A stretch of DNA of 64,000 nt. Origin: Mesocentrotus franciscanus (lineage: Eukaryota; Echinodermata; Echinoidea; Camarodonta; Strongylocentrotidae). Under the pieces are notes generated by a model. It did not search any database. It was not told the origin of the DNA and saw only the letters and a program-made list of their open reading frames with translations. Each line of letters begins with the position of its first letter. The stretch's first letter is position 1. The DNA is taken from contig CP137675.1 of assembly GCA_037976565.1 (NCBI GenBank), forward strand, positions 8,379,447 through 8,443,446, read 5' to 3'. This document shows positions 25,471 to 38,200 of the stretch, piece after piece. A program made the translations under genes and the position numbers.

Positions 25471-28400
25471 ATGAGGGCGAGAAAAAGTGTGTTTTGCTAA
25501 GCCCAGATTAATGCACTACCAGTAATGTTTTTAACTACAAGGAAATAGAAAACACATATAATAGATTTTTGTTTTTTATGTCTACCGTAACAACCTAAAA
25601 CCAACAGGTACTGAACTTTACCTCCCAACTTTTCTCTCCATTTTTCTATCTAGAACATCTTAACTGGCAAACTTTCAATCTCATTATTTCATTTCAGGTA
25701 AAATGAGCTTACAGATAAAAGTCCTTAGATTACACCACGTCCACTCAACGCAGAGAAATTACAGGGGTAATCCAAGTTTAATCCCATCTTGCTAATTCTA
25801 TCTCGAGGCTGTGTATGAAACGTGAGAAGCGTATGGCGCCAAATGATGAGCGCTGATAAATCTCATTTGCTCCATTTTCATGCTTCTTTAATAATAAAAA
25901 ACCATGGTTGAAAGATCTCTTATGGGGCAAAGGAAATGGAGAGCAATATTTCGAGGTTTAGGAGGAAGGTATTCATGCAATCTGATCTTTCGTATGCTGG
26001 TGGGGTTGAAGGAATACAGGGAGAAAAAACAGATCTTGCTTTCCTTCACCTTACAGCAGGTTTTTAATGCATAATGTTGTGGGATTTGAGAGAGTTAGAA
26101 ACAGGAAATGAAAGGTAACAATATATCTATGCATTATTTATAAGAGAAGAGGAGCAAATGTTGACAAGGCAATAGACTTCAGATACAGGTCAAATGCTAC
26201 TCTTTGCTACATTCTCCAGGGGTTTTTTTTTGGGGGGGGGGGCTATGAAATTTTCTCCCACATTCAGCAATAGGAAACACACATGTGATGTTTACTCTAT
26301 ATTTTCACCAAATGCTCCCATTACTTTCTGGTGACCTAAAAATAACATTAAAATGCCATAAAGCAGAGGGTTTCTTCTTCTTCTTCTTCTTTCTCTCACA
26401 TGATGACAACTCTGGAGTAGAAGATACTTGCATGCCCTCCAGCAACAAGGGGCACTTCCTACTGCCAACGTTTTGGCAAAACCTCCACCAAGTCATAGGA
26501 ACAATTTTACATGTGCTTCCAAGTGAGCAAAGCAAATGGTATATCTAATGATAGCAAACTCTATGTCTATGGCAATTCATCAGAACCAACTAGATGAAGA
26601 CTATGTGAAGAATCTTTTGTACTGTCAATCTTAAGCACCAAGTCAAGCAAGTGGCTTCAGCTCAAATCTTATAAGTTCCTGGAAAGGCATTTAACACCTA
26701 GAGACACATGCTACGGAAACTAGAACAGGGTGAGAGCTACGATACTGCTTATGTTTTCACTGTTTGTTTTATTGACATATCCGACTTCCAAGACTAGGTT
26801 AATAGAGGAGTTTGTAGAATGACTTCCTGCAGGAGGCCAGCAAAGGCTTTCAAGGTAACACATAACTGGTAATACCTCAGTCAATCACAACAAATTGTAT
26901 GTCATGATGGGATTTGCATCGGAATTGGAAGGAAGATTAGTATTTCACGGTATGGTTTCTTCCTATTTTTTTGAGGACTTCTCCCACAGATTTCCCTTTT
27001 ACTTTTCATCTCTTTCATGATTTCCAATCTTAAAACCTAACAATGTTATCTGAAAAATGGTGGAAATGGGTAAATTCAAGTTTTTGAACAGACTTCTTTC
27101 TAGTATTATCCAATTCAATCAAATTTGTTCACAGTCAATGTTATTTTTCTTCACATTTATCAGTTTTAAAAAATTTACAAAGAGTTAAATATCAAGGGAA
27201 AGAATGCTACTATGATAAAAGAAATCAATGGTCTACCTCATGTGATCTTCCTTGTGGAAAATAATAAAAAGAAATAATCTCATGGTGTCTGAAAGTAACA
27301 AATATCTAGTCTACAAAGAGCAAACATAAAATATATTATATGTGTTGACATGAATTCTCCCCACTTCTATAATTACATATCATCAATCTATCAAGATTTG
27401 ACGTGCAGTCATCTCGGAGTGTGTGATTTCAAGATGGAATTGGGACAAAGATCCAAATCTCCTCATCTTCAGTCATGCATCAACGTCATCTCGCTTCTTT
27501 TCCCTGTCATTGACTCTCACCAGGCCCTGACCAAACTGGCCTGCCGAGACCCGCATCATGGAGGGTCACACCGGTAGAGAGATGTTGATCATTGACTTTG
27601 AAGGATGCGCTCTCGCTATCTTCCACCAACCCTTCCTGCCTGGTTTACACCGTGTTTGCCTACGGATGTTTTTCCACCGCAGAGAGTCAACTCCAAGGCC
27701 CAGACAAGATGATGATGATGGGATGAAGGCATCGTGTTACAATCTCATTAGCTTATTTGCCCGGGCATGGCATTAGAGCATACACAATCAAGGCCCATTT
27801 GGAGGGTAAAGACTACTTAGGACGAGGTTTTATGGGCATCTCGCATGCGAGTCACGTCATTACACGGTTGTAGAGCCAGAGGGCGGGATGAAATTAAAGG
27901 TCATTGTAAATAACATTTCAAAATGCCCATGGTATCAGGAGTTATCCCAATTTACCCAATTCCATGACCAAAAACATATTTCTAAGAAGTTACCAAAAGA
28001 TTCATGTAGGTCAGAAGTTATAAGGCAGCTGAGTCATGAACATTTTTATATCTATCGGTTCTACATTTTTTTTCTCCCCATTACGATACACACATAGTAT
28101 TTCCAAATCAAAGACATTTTCTCTGTATAAAAATCATGTCATCAAAATAATTGAATGGTCTTTTAGTCATTCTTTTTTATTTAATCTCTGATCTGGGATA
28201 TGGTAATTGTATGCTAATGCCTTCTGTCATAATGATGGATTCATTCTACAAAATAATGAGAGAGTATATTTTGAATATCACGATGCTCTTTCAGAAGAGT
28301 AATTCAAGATCTCCTCTTTTAATTGACAGCCAATAAGATGTTTCTAACTTTGATAGAAAGAGGATATCCATAGCCTGTATGGATGCCCCCCTTGTCTTTG

Positions 28401-30600
28401 GAACGTGAAAGGTGTTTGTAGCCCATGGACATAGAGGTCTTTTGAGTTGCGGGTCCACTGTACATTAGTCTACACAACTATTACCGACGTCCTAAAATCG
28501 AAATCCGTCTCGCTTTGCACTCTTCTTTTTATATCCTTCTTTCTCTTTCTTCTCGCTGTCTCTTTCTCTCATGTGAAATATTGTCCATTCCAATGTGAGG
28601 ATTCAAGACGGGTCCTATGGCCTCATATAATATATGCCTTTATTGATTTTAAATTCAATTACCTAGAGCCAAGTGAAATGGGTCCTTAGGCGTTCAATAT
28701 TCCAGATACATACGTTACAGCTTGGACGGCGTGCACAAACCACAGGGGGTTGCAAAGCAGGGGTGGGGGCTGGATTTTAAGAGGGTTGGAAATATAGGCA
28801 CATCCTTTTACACAGCAAAGAATTGATTCTAGATATGTCAGAAGTAAAATAAGAAAGGAGGAACTTAGTTTCATGGGATAAAATTGCAAGTCTTCGAATG
28901 GCCCTCTATGCTGCCTGGAAAAAGCAATAAAGAATAAACAAAGTTTTTTTTTTAATTTTGATTCAAAGTTCTGTCTTCAAATCATAACTATAAAATAAGG
29001 ACTATTCCAATCAACAAAGTATCTAAGGATGCAAACAGAAATATCAAATGATACTTAAATTTATCAATTTCTCATTTCAATTTTTAACTCCTCGGGTTCA
29101 ACTGACATAAAACAATATGTCCTTTGTTTACTCAAAACAATCCATGGTTAAAGAAAATCAATATTCAAAATGGCAGAAACAAAAGGCTGATATTAATTTC
29201 TTCCACTGATGCCTTCACAAGCAAGTACCATGAGAAATACCACAAAAATGTTCAGTAAACAGACTAGTCAATCTCTCAAAACATCAGGTTCATTTTGAGA
29301 AACAAATCCTATGTCTTTAGAGAACAGGTAACAAGTCAAAATGCTTCCTGACAGCCACTAAACCCTGGAAAGTTGCTAGATTTTGTTTTTCTCTGATCAT
29401 TTGAAGATTATCCAAACAAGACCCTGACAAATGATGGGCTTACAAATGAAGGTATAACTGCATGCTTCAGGAGGTCTGTGAGCCTAGATATTGCCTTGCC
29501 ATCATCGATTTGTAACTCAAAATGCTGCCGCAAAGTAAGGCATAGGTTACATGCCAATTTAGACTCTTCAAAGATCTTTTTCTATATTTGCTGCTTTACA
29601 CTGCTGAAATGAAGTGCCCAAAACAAAATATTAAATTATTTCAAACCTGAAGTACCAGTAAATTCATACTATGATTTCAAGAATTGTGAAAATATTCTCA
29701 AGCATTCTGTTAATCAAAAAAAGTGGAAGAAGGGATTTACTAAAGGATTAATTCATAAATTATAAACCAATCTGTGTATAATGAGCTGATCATACACTCA
29801 GGTATTATCATCATAAACATTTTGTTGCATATTTCAATTGATGGATGAAAAATAAATAAGTACTATCGTACTTACTTTACTTTCCTTTAGCGAAGCCTTG
29901 CAATTTTCTTGTGATGTAATGAGATTAATTATTGTAGTGAGATAAATTTTCACTTAAAAACAGAATATGTAGAATCTATTACATAACAATTGTGATATAC
30001 ATCTTCCACAAAGCATGTTTACACATGATGTATTTTAGTTTGGTGTTGGAAGGATTAAAGACAAGAAACGTCTGCCGTCAAGCTGGCATTATGGTGGATG
30101 ACAGATTCCCTGCAAGCAAAGAACGCGGGAGTTGATTGTTCTGATAGGGTGGGTGGAATCGATAGGACCCTTTCTCCTGCTACGTCTTATTACGCTTGGA
30201 CTATTTTCGGCGCAAAGACTTCTCCTTCATGTCGGCTTCTCGGGATTTTCCTGAACATTCATCACGATTTGAGTAGTGACCTTTCCTCGGGAGTCATTCG
30301 GCAAACTCCTCTGACATTTTCATCTCATCACTTGCGCAAAGCGATTTGTTTAGCTCTGGCTTTAATACAAGAAGATATGGCTACATTTCCAATGTTGCTA
30401 TTGATACAAGTCTTAGAAGGTATACATGTACAACCCTTGTGTAAACTTCGTTTCCTCATATTGTGTATTCATTTTTTTTGTTACTTTCCGATTTCTAATC
30501 CTCCCACAAGATCTCCAAATTAGTTTTGCTACAGGTTGGTAGTAATATTCTCCATGTTCAATAAACATCAAAACCACACTTTCAACATAGAATATTTGAA
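25471..30600. other. Gene-free interval
   Basis: Only short open frames are present, the longest plus-strand one being 30098-30523, which shows no recognisable domain and no splice context. A T/G run is at 26221-26242. Confidence 0.4.
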
Positions 30601-30602
30601 AA

Positions 30603-30640
30603 ATTGCCCTCTTTCTCTATCTCTATCTCTATCTCTTTCT

Positions 30641-30680
<40 letters not shown>
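30603..30680. repeat. (CT)n microsatellite
   Basis: CTCTATCTCTAT units grading into a pure CT run. A second CT/GT compound tract is at 30848-30935. Confidence 0.9.
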
Positions 30681-30684
<4 letters not shown>

Positions 30685-30959
30685 ACAGAGCAAAGACTTA
30701 CTACTGCAAACAAAGATTACGGAAATGCAACATTTTTAAAACACAAAACGGAAAGTTAGATGTAGCCATTACTTCATGGCTATATTCACATCTTAACCTG
30801 ATAGCACTCGGACATTTCACTCTTCCCCCTTCTCTCTTTCTCACTCACTTTCTCTCTCTCTCTCTCTCTCTCTTGTTCTATCTGTGTGTGTGTGTGTGTC
30901 TCTCTCTCTTTCCCTCTCTCCCTCCCTCATTCATCTCTCCTCTTTCGCCCAAACTCTTT

Positions 30960-32473
30960 TAAGTTCCATCTCCATCTCCTCGATCTGTTTTCTCATTCAA
31001 CCTTGCCCCTCTCTTTCTCTCTCTCATCATCTCTATCTGTTTTTATTTTTTTTATTTTTGCTTCAACTGTGTTTCATCCTTTTAAATGCAAAATCAATAC
31101 ACTGTGTTGAGAATGAATAATTGTTTACACTCCAGGTGTGACAATGCCAAAATGTACGTCTCTCACACGAAAATTAATTAAAGATTTCCTGCCAAAGGCA
31201 ATGTACTCCTATCAGTGCATACCAAATTGACAGCCATGCTAGGGCGTTAGGAAGGAGCCGATATTTAGGGGAAAGGGACAAAATTAGATGGGCTCAAAAT
31301 GAAATCACTTAGCCCTGAAGAAGAAATTACTGGAGCAGCGCAGTTGCAATAATGGGTCTATCAGGCTGGTGAAATTTGATTACATGCAATAGGAGCATGG
31401 AGGCTGATGGCATTGTGTATAAAAAAAAGCTGCTGAAGGAAATTTTCTGCATGAATTGCAGAGCATTTTTTTTACCAAAACAAAAAAAATCATGAATAAA
31501 TCATTAATAAATACATAAAATGGAGAGCAATAACAAGAACAAGATAAGACTGCATTTACTTGTCATTGAAAGACAACAACAAAAACTGTCAGATTGAAGA
31601 CAATAAATAAAATGCAATGATCACTGCAATCATCAATATTGTAACATACAATATCCCTGAAATTTTGAGGAAAATCAGTGTTTACTAACAACTAGAAATA
31701 GGAAGATAATATTATTTTTCAATGAAGTCATCGGACCCATTCTAAAGACTACCATGAGGTTTTTTCCACCCATATTATCATGCTTCCCATAATCTTTTGG
31801 GCTGATCTATTTTAAAAAGCATGTTACCTTTAAATAAATAAGAAAAAAAATCAAAACGGTATTTGCTGTTAATCGTTTCCATTGCTTCACACAATTTCAA
31901 ATATCCTGTTCTTTCATAACAACCAGTTTTCAACACAAATATGGCAAAATATGACCTTAAAAACCGTTGAAGACTAAGATACAGACATAGATATCAAAAT
32001 ATGTTATACAGGGTAAGAGAAGAAATGAGTAGGGAGTGAATACAAGAAGCCGACTAATGAAAAGGACTTGGGTTCTCTCCTCGTTGGGTAATACAACTGA
32101 ATATTATCTGGCTAGCTATGACAGCATGAAAGGGGCTTCCTTACAAACAAATCCATCACGTTAAACCGCAAGTGATCTGCTGAACTATTGAGCGGCTCTT
32201 CCCCCACAAAAGGCGGCGGCATCAAGGTCGGACAGCTTCTCATATATATGAAGATACAGACTAATATCTTTCTACAAGCGTTTGCATCAAGATGCGCCTA
32301 CCCCTAGATGAGGTGGATGAGAGTTCAATCATTCCATGACATAAACTAGTTCTTTTTTATCAGGAATATTCTTCTGTAAAATATGTTTTTCTCATCAAGG
32401 ACCTTTGGAGGGGAAACTCCCAGTTCATATTATTGCAACATGTTAAGCAGGTTAAAAGAAAAGGAATATACAT
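30960..32473. other. Gene-free interval
   Basis: AT-rich sequence with homopolymer runs. No exon, RNA gene or element was supported. Confidence 0.4.
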
Positions 32474-32597
32474 GTTGTTATGAACCTTATACATATTCAT
32501 GTATGTTAATTATGCAAATGACCAGAATGAGGAGGTGAAGGGGATTTTTATTTTAAAAACACAACCGTCATTGTCACAATTATTTTAATATTTATTT

Positions 32598-32845
32598 AAT
32601 ACTGTTGCTACTGTTGTGTTGTGAAGAGCAGGAAGATTTGATTACATAATCTAAAATCACCTTGTTATGACATATGGGGACCTGAAACTAAGCTGAACCC
32701 GGGAGTCCGGGACCTCTCTAACTCTAGCGGTATGATTCTTGTTTGGGGTACGTGAGGTCCTAGATGTCACAACAAGGTTTAGATTATATAATCAAATCTT
32801 CCTGCATTTCAAAACACATTAAGGCAGCAACAGTATACAAAATAT
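32598..32845. mobile_element. Inner inverted-repeat element
   Basis: The left arm ACTGTTGCTACTGTTGTG, then GCAGGAAGATTTGATTA and CACCTTGTTATGACAT, is repeated in reverse complement on the right (ATGTCACAACAAGG, TAATCAAATCTTCCTGC, GGCAGCAACAGTATAC). The arms are about 85 bases with several mismatches and small indels. The centre is GC-rich (AACCCGGGAGTCCGGG). Confidence 0.8.
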
Positions 32846-33293
32846 TATGTCCCTTTGCAGCCAACATCAAATTCTGTAGAACTTTGCAGGAATTATGAAT
32901 ATGTCATGTATGTCCTGTGAAATCTGTGAAATTGAAACGTTAGCTGGCTGGCTTTTTTTCTTCTTTGGTAATAACATACATAAAATGAGCTGTAAAGGGT
33001 ACATGAGCATTTGTCTACATCAATAACCCACTTCTTGTAATGGCCAAAATTAAACTGATTGAATCTTTGCGCAGCACAAAACGTGGACCATTCGGTACAA
33101 TGGTCTGAAAATCAGACTATTACTTACTGTATTGCTATCACTTAAGTCGATTCGACAACTAATAGTCGTTATTTTCCCACTTAAAGACATTTTCAAGCCC
33201 CCTTTTTTAGGGAAGTTCTAAATTAGTATTATCTTTCAAATGCCATTGGAATTTAACCTTTTCATTTTTTTTGGCCTGCAAATGGGACATAGT
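32846..33293. mobile_element. TATGTCCC MITE, copy without insert
   Basis: Starts TATGTCCCTTTGCAGCC and ends GGCCTGCAAATGGGACATAG, then TACCTTTAA. It aligns over nearly its whole length with 56574-57505 (shared AAATTCTGTAGAACTTTGCA, TCAATAACCCACTTCTTG, AAGTCGATTCGACAACTAAT) except for a 400-bp insert in the latter. The left terminal bases are lost. Confidence 0.85.
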
Positions 33294-33402
33294 ACCTTTA
33301 AAACAAAACAAATAATAAAACACCTGTGACTATGACGGTTATGGATTTTTATTTTTAAAAATCTCCTTCACCTCCTCATGCTGCTCATGCACATAATTAA
33401 CA

Positions 33403-33532
33403 TACATGAATATGTATAAGGTTCATAACAATGTACATGAATATGTATAAGGTTCATAACAATGCACATGAATATGTATAAGGTTCATAACAATGTACAT
33501 GAATATGTATAAGGTTCATAACAATGTACATT
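33403..33532. repeat. 31-bp tandem repeat, about four copies
   Basis: The unit contains TACATGAATATGTATAAGG and TTCATAACAATG. Copies are almost identical; one has GCACATG in place of GTACATG. The unit corresponds to the outer end of the foldback arm, present once at 32474-32504 in inverse orientation. Confidence 0.95.
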
Positions 33533-33734
33533 TCTCACTCTCTTTTGGCGTTTGCACGACACCAAATGTATATTTTCTGTATATTATGAAATCATTTGTC
33601 TTGTACGTGCAGGAATCTCACTTGCCTATTATCATAGCTGAAATGGCTTTTCCTTGAAATTGTTAAGTATTCGCAATAGAAATCTTGGATTTTTGTCTTC
33701 AGACATAATCCTTTTTCTTTTCTTTTTTACCAGA

Positions 33735-33895
33735 GATAATAATAACAATAATGGTGGCTTCTTATATAGCGCACATGTCCGTCACATCGTGACACTCCTG
33801 GCGCTGCCCCGATTATAACCCTGGCTTCATTACGGCGCTCTAGCATTTTAAGGAATTAATTCCTGCCAGGTACCCATTTGATTTCATAGAAAAGG
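33735..33895 (-). mobile_element. SINE, 5'-truncated, minus strand
   Basis: Read on the minus strand, AAATGGGTACCTGGCAGGAA, ATGCTAGAGCGCC, AAGCCAGGGTTATAAT and GCGCTATATAAG end in an ATTATTGTTATTATTATC tail. The first parts match the centre of the SINE at 19411. The tRNA-like head is absent. Confidence 0.7.
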
Positions 33896-34473
33896 TATTT
33901 TTAATGGCTTCAATCCTGAATTACCTCGACTGTAATAGTAGACCATAAACCATGGTTAATATGGAACATATTCAAGAGAAGATCATGAATAAAGAGTCAA
34001 CATCATAAACTGGCAAGTCATTTCAAGTCCAATAAATAACATTTTGTCTAATGAAATGACTTTTAAGGGTTTTTATGTAACAATACTCTGAAATTTAATG
34101 ATGGAATATTGTAACCCGTTAAAAATCAAATGCATAATAAAAGCCATTCAAGAGTGGCAGAATAAATCTAAACCAATGCAGAAAAGTATCTCCTAAAGTG
34201 GTTTGCCGGTACGCACTTATTCATTCTTGTCTGGTACATGTATTTAAGAAGACTTCTTTTTGTTGCAATTTTGTTTAAATATATGTATGATTAAATCACT
34301 ATACATTCACATGAGTCTACATGAATAAACTGCATTTGCCAAGTTAGGCAAACACAATGAAATTGGCTATGGCTAGATTCTATCAGGATCTTGAAGATAT
34401 ATGTATCAATGCACAAAAAAATCATCACTCCTGATAAAACATGTTTAAGATGTGTCTTAATCATTTGATACTG

Positions 34474-34960
34474 TTTTCACACTGGCAAAATGTTGCTTAA
34501 CCCCGTACTATAGTTGGGGCTAAAGGGGGGTCTTAGCCCCACCTATAGTCACTTATTCCACTTTCTTTCACACTGGCAAAATTTGCTTACCCGGACTATA
34601 GGTGGGGTTAATCTTAGCCCTACCTATAGTCCGGGGTTAAGCTTATTCCACTTTCTGTTCAGACACATTTTTACCAAAGTGGGCTAGCCCCACCTATAGT
34701 ACGGGTTAGCTGGCCCTGCAAAATAGCAGGGCTAACCCCATTGTGGTGCTAACTCCGCAATTGCGGTGCCAAGCAAAATGAATGAGAACAGAAACGAAAA
34801 ATAGTCCGGGACTACGCAGTGGAGCGAATTAATGAATATTCACGCTATGGCTAGTACGGGCTAACAAATTGCAGTGAGAAAAGCCAAAAAAGTTAGTACG
34901 GGGTTAAGGATAGTACGGGGCTAAGCAAAGTACGGGGTTAAGCAAAACAAGTGTGAAAAG
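34474..34960. mobile_element. TIR element with internal CTATAGT-type subrepeats
   Basis: The left end TTTTCACACTGGCAAAATG, then TTGCTTAACCCCGTACTAT. The right end, inward, CTTTTCACACTTGTTTTGC, then TTAACCCCGTACTTTG. The interior repeats GCCCCACCTATAGT and AGTACGGGGTTAAG several times in both directions. Length is about 487 bp with no coding frame. No clear target duplication was seen. Confidence 0.8.
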
Positions 34961-35103
34961 AGAATGAGGTGATCTTCCATTCTCCATATACACACACACA
35001 CACACAAAATGACATACACCTCATATAACACAGTCATTCATCACTACCAGCATCATCACTGTATCATACACACACTTAGAAAACAAGAGAAGTTTGTACT
35101 TAC

Positions 35104-35207
35104 TGTCGATGGTGAACTTGAAGTCATAATCCACACTGATAGTTGGTCCAACGAACTTGATCATATCCCACAATGCAGTTGGGCTATCAGCCACATTCAC
35201 AACCTTG
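35104..35207 (-). CDS. Candidate further exon of the minus-strand gene
   Basis: A branch-point-like TTTACTAAC is followed by the acceptor GATGTAG at 35208, and the segment ends in a donor of near-perfect consensus (ACA|GTAAGT). Between them lies an open frame of 34 codons with a compact, globular-looking sequence that contains SPTALWDMIKFVGPT and VDYDFKFTID. This frame needs two carried-over bases, or none if the AAG four bases further in is the acceptor. The 42.4-kb exon supplies only one. At least one small exon must therefore lie between them if all belong to one mRNA. Strand and position fit the same gene. A separate gene is possible, and no family is recognised. Confidence 0.5.
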
Positions 35208-38200
35208 CTACATCACATACAATGTTAGTAAATCCAAACTATATACATATCCCAAGGTATATAGATCCCAGTGATACCTAGCCAGATAGGTCGACGAATA
35301 CAAATATCTGCATCGAGTGTATATACTCTTTTAAAAATTGCTCAAGATATAAAAGATGATTGGAAAGTTTTCAAGAGATGCTTTTAAGAGAATAGCAAGT
35401 GGGATGTTAATGAGTCATGGTCTACCGTCAGTCAAGTTATTAGAGTCACATAAGATCAATGAAGCTGTGTGTTAGGATGTCGGCATGTGTTCGTCTATCT
35501 GTCATCCCTAAAACATGTGTATCAAACTACTACCAGATCACCATCAACTCTTGGAGCCTATATAGGATTTGGCACAAGAGGGCAGTGTGGAATAAAGATA
35601 CTGGAATGGTGATGAGGTAGTTGGTTAGAAGTGTACAGTGATGGATGGAGAAATATATATTGGGTAAAACGTGGTGTGTTTTTTATATGCTGATGTTTTT
35701 ATGTAAAATAAGAAAGAGATGCACCATATGGCAGTTTTAAAAAAAAATCAGAATGATAAGAGTACAATTTTGTTTCCTTTTATGAAAATTCTAATATTTC
35801 CAGGCTTGAATATAGCATCTTGTTCATGATATAAATTTCAATACATGTTGAAATCAGTAATTGGATTGGTATTCAATTCATTTTCTAACAGGTACTCAAC
35901 TGACCTGATGCAAAAATGACTAATTAGTATATGAATTTACATGTTTCATATTGTATCACAAAAGAAAATTACAAGTAGAGAGTTGCAAGGGATTTAGACA
36001 GTGTGATTGTGTATGTGACAGCTTATCGTGTGTGCACTAATTTTTATACAAAAGCTGCATAATGATGAAAATTCTACCAGTAATTATATGCGTGATATTT
36101 ATGTATCTCTCTATGCTACAAGAAAAACATACAAATACACTCACTGAGCAAGCTTTGTGAGTCGGAACATAACAACGAAAATTTCAAAAAAGAAACATGA
36201 ATGGTAAAAGATAGAAAAGCCCAAACCAATGAGAGGCAGTGCTTTATAATATATTAGCAACATACTAAATGTTCTAGTTGAATACATCATGATAATGAAA
36301 AAAAAATGAAAGAAATGAAGAAGATTACAAAGCACACAGATAGCTCTCTGCAAAACTGAAAAGGTTAGAAATCAAACTTTGTCTTGTTACTCACCAATTA
36401 TAGAACGTAAGTCCATGCACGCAGGCATTTACATGGCAAACGAACGGGGCAAGATTGGGGGTAAAATATGCACAAAAAATGTAAGCAGTTAAAGACGAAC
36501 CACAACAAAATTAATACGACTGTTCTTCGCTCGTCAACAGATAAATAAATAAAAAAAGATGAGATGGTTAATTAATGCATGAGAGTTTGTAACACATCCA
36601 ATGCATGACGTTACTGCAGCACGGGAAGGGAATATGGCAGTCTGTTTTATTCCTATATTCCATGACGGGTCGCTTCTCAATGTGATGTCTACATGTATAG
36701 CACGAACAGACGGATAGCACACAATTAATTTCAATTTCATTGTTATCAGGTGCCAGCAGTGTGTGGCATTGTTTCTACTGGACAGCGTACATCACATGGT
36801 GTCTATGGCCCTGTATTTATTTTCTCTTCCTCACTGCTACAGCATATTATTAGCCGTGGATGGATGTATACTAAAAAAGCGCTGTGTGAAACTAAACAGC
36901 TGGCACGGAATTAATCTCTGCAGATGTGTACGTACTACGTGTAACAAACCATTATTTACTCTATATTTCTTTCACAGTGACATTTGCAGGTAGGAGGTTG
37001 TGTGGAGTGAAGCGTGTCGGGTCTAGTGCTTTTTAATGGTGCTTCAAATTCAATCACAGTTCCAAAGTCTATGTGTGATTTAATACTGGGGGTGTTCTAA
37101 AGCCATTACTATTTGAAATCACGTCAAAATTTGGTAACTAAAGAGGTGGAAATTAAAGTGGAGGGTGTGGGTACTCGTGCATGCATGCAGCTACTTGACA
37201 TTCACTCTCATACATCAAGTAAAAATCACCTATGAACCAAGACTAAAGAATGACAAATGAGAATAAATTATAATATCTTCATGACCAAAATAAAGAAAAA
37301 TCATTGACAAATACAAAAGTGTTCCTTCACTTTAGTATACTTTAGTGGGTAGTGAAATATCTGTTTAACAATGACTGCTGAGTAACATCATAGCTACATG
37401 TACTTTCAATTTGTGACATTATGTTCCTATCATAAGCCAATGACTCTTCTCTACATCATATTTTTTTAGGATTGCATCTAAACATGCAATGAATACAAGA
37501 CTTTTTATCAATTTGCATTTAAACTTAATAAAACCAAAAATGAAAATGTGAACTTGTTTTGTTTCTCACTTCAGGTGTATAGCATAACATACAAGATTTT
37601 CAATCATACCTCATTAAATGTGTAAAATTGTAGATCATGTAGAATGATAAACCATGTGTGATGTTATATGTGTGCACAGTACGCTGCGAGTGCAGAAAGA
37701 TTGCATGTAGAGAGTAATGCTAATACTGTACAGAACTAAAGAGGGCAGCATAACATACACAACTGTTTGACATATTGAGGGTTAGGTGTTGGAGTATATT
37801 TCTATCTTCTTCTTTTTTGTCTTGGGAAAACAACACTGCATTTTACTTATGATGTCTAAAGAAATTCCTAATCCAATCAATGAAGTAATAATTTCCCATC
37901 AAGTATTCTTTATTAAATTTTGAACAATTTCACCTGAATTTTAGGGATAACTAACAAAGAGCAAAGTAATTACATATACATTAAAAACCCTTTTCATGTA
38001 GATTTGTGACATAATCATTAAAATTGACTGGAGACAATACATGAAAGAAGTATTATCAACATGTCAGGATAAAATAACAACAGGCTTACAATCCGACATT
38101 CTTATTTAAAAGAAAAAACAAAATGGACAAAACTATAATGTGAATGTTTAATGCCATTCTGGCAATGAAAGTTGAGGTGTAGAGAGTAGGATTGGAATAT

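Larger units (their letters stand above)
32474..33535. mobile_element. Foldback element with long TIRs, containing two other elements
   Basis: The left arm (32474-32595) reads TTGTTATGAACCTTATACAT and onward through ATGAGGAGGTGAAGGGGATT to ACCGTCATTGTCAC. The same series is present in reverse complement at 33325-33430. Inside lie a second inverted-repeat element (32598-32845) and a TATGTCCC-type MITE (32846-33293). In the right arm the outer 31-bp segment has been amplified to four tandem copies (33403-33532), so the arms are unequal. No protein is encoded. Confidence 0.85.

Noticed and set aside
30098..30523. 141-codon plus-strand frame as a gene
   Set aside because: No recognisable domain, no splice sites, ordinary base composition for the interval, and the length is within chance for 64 kb.
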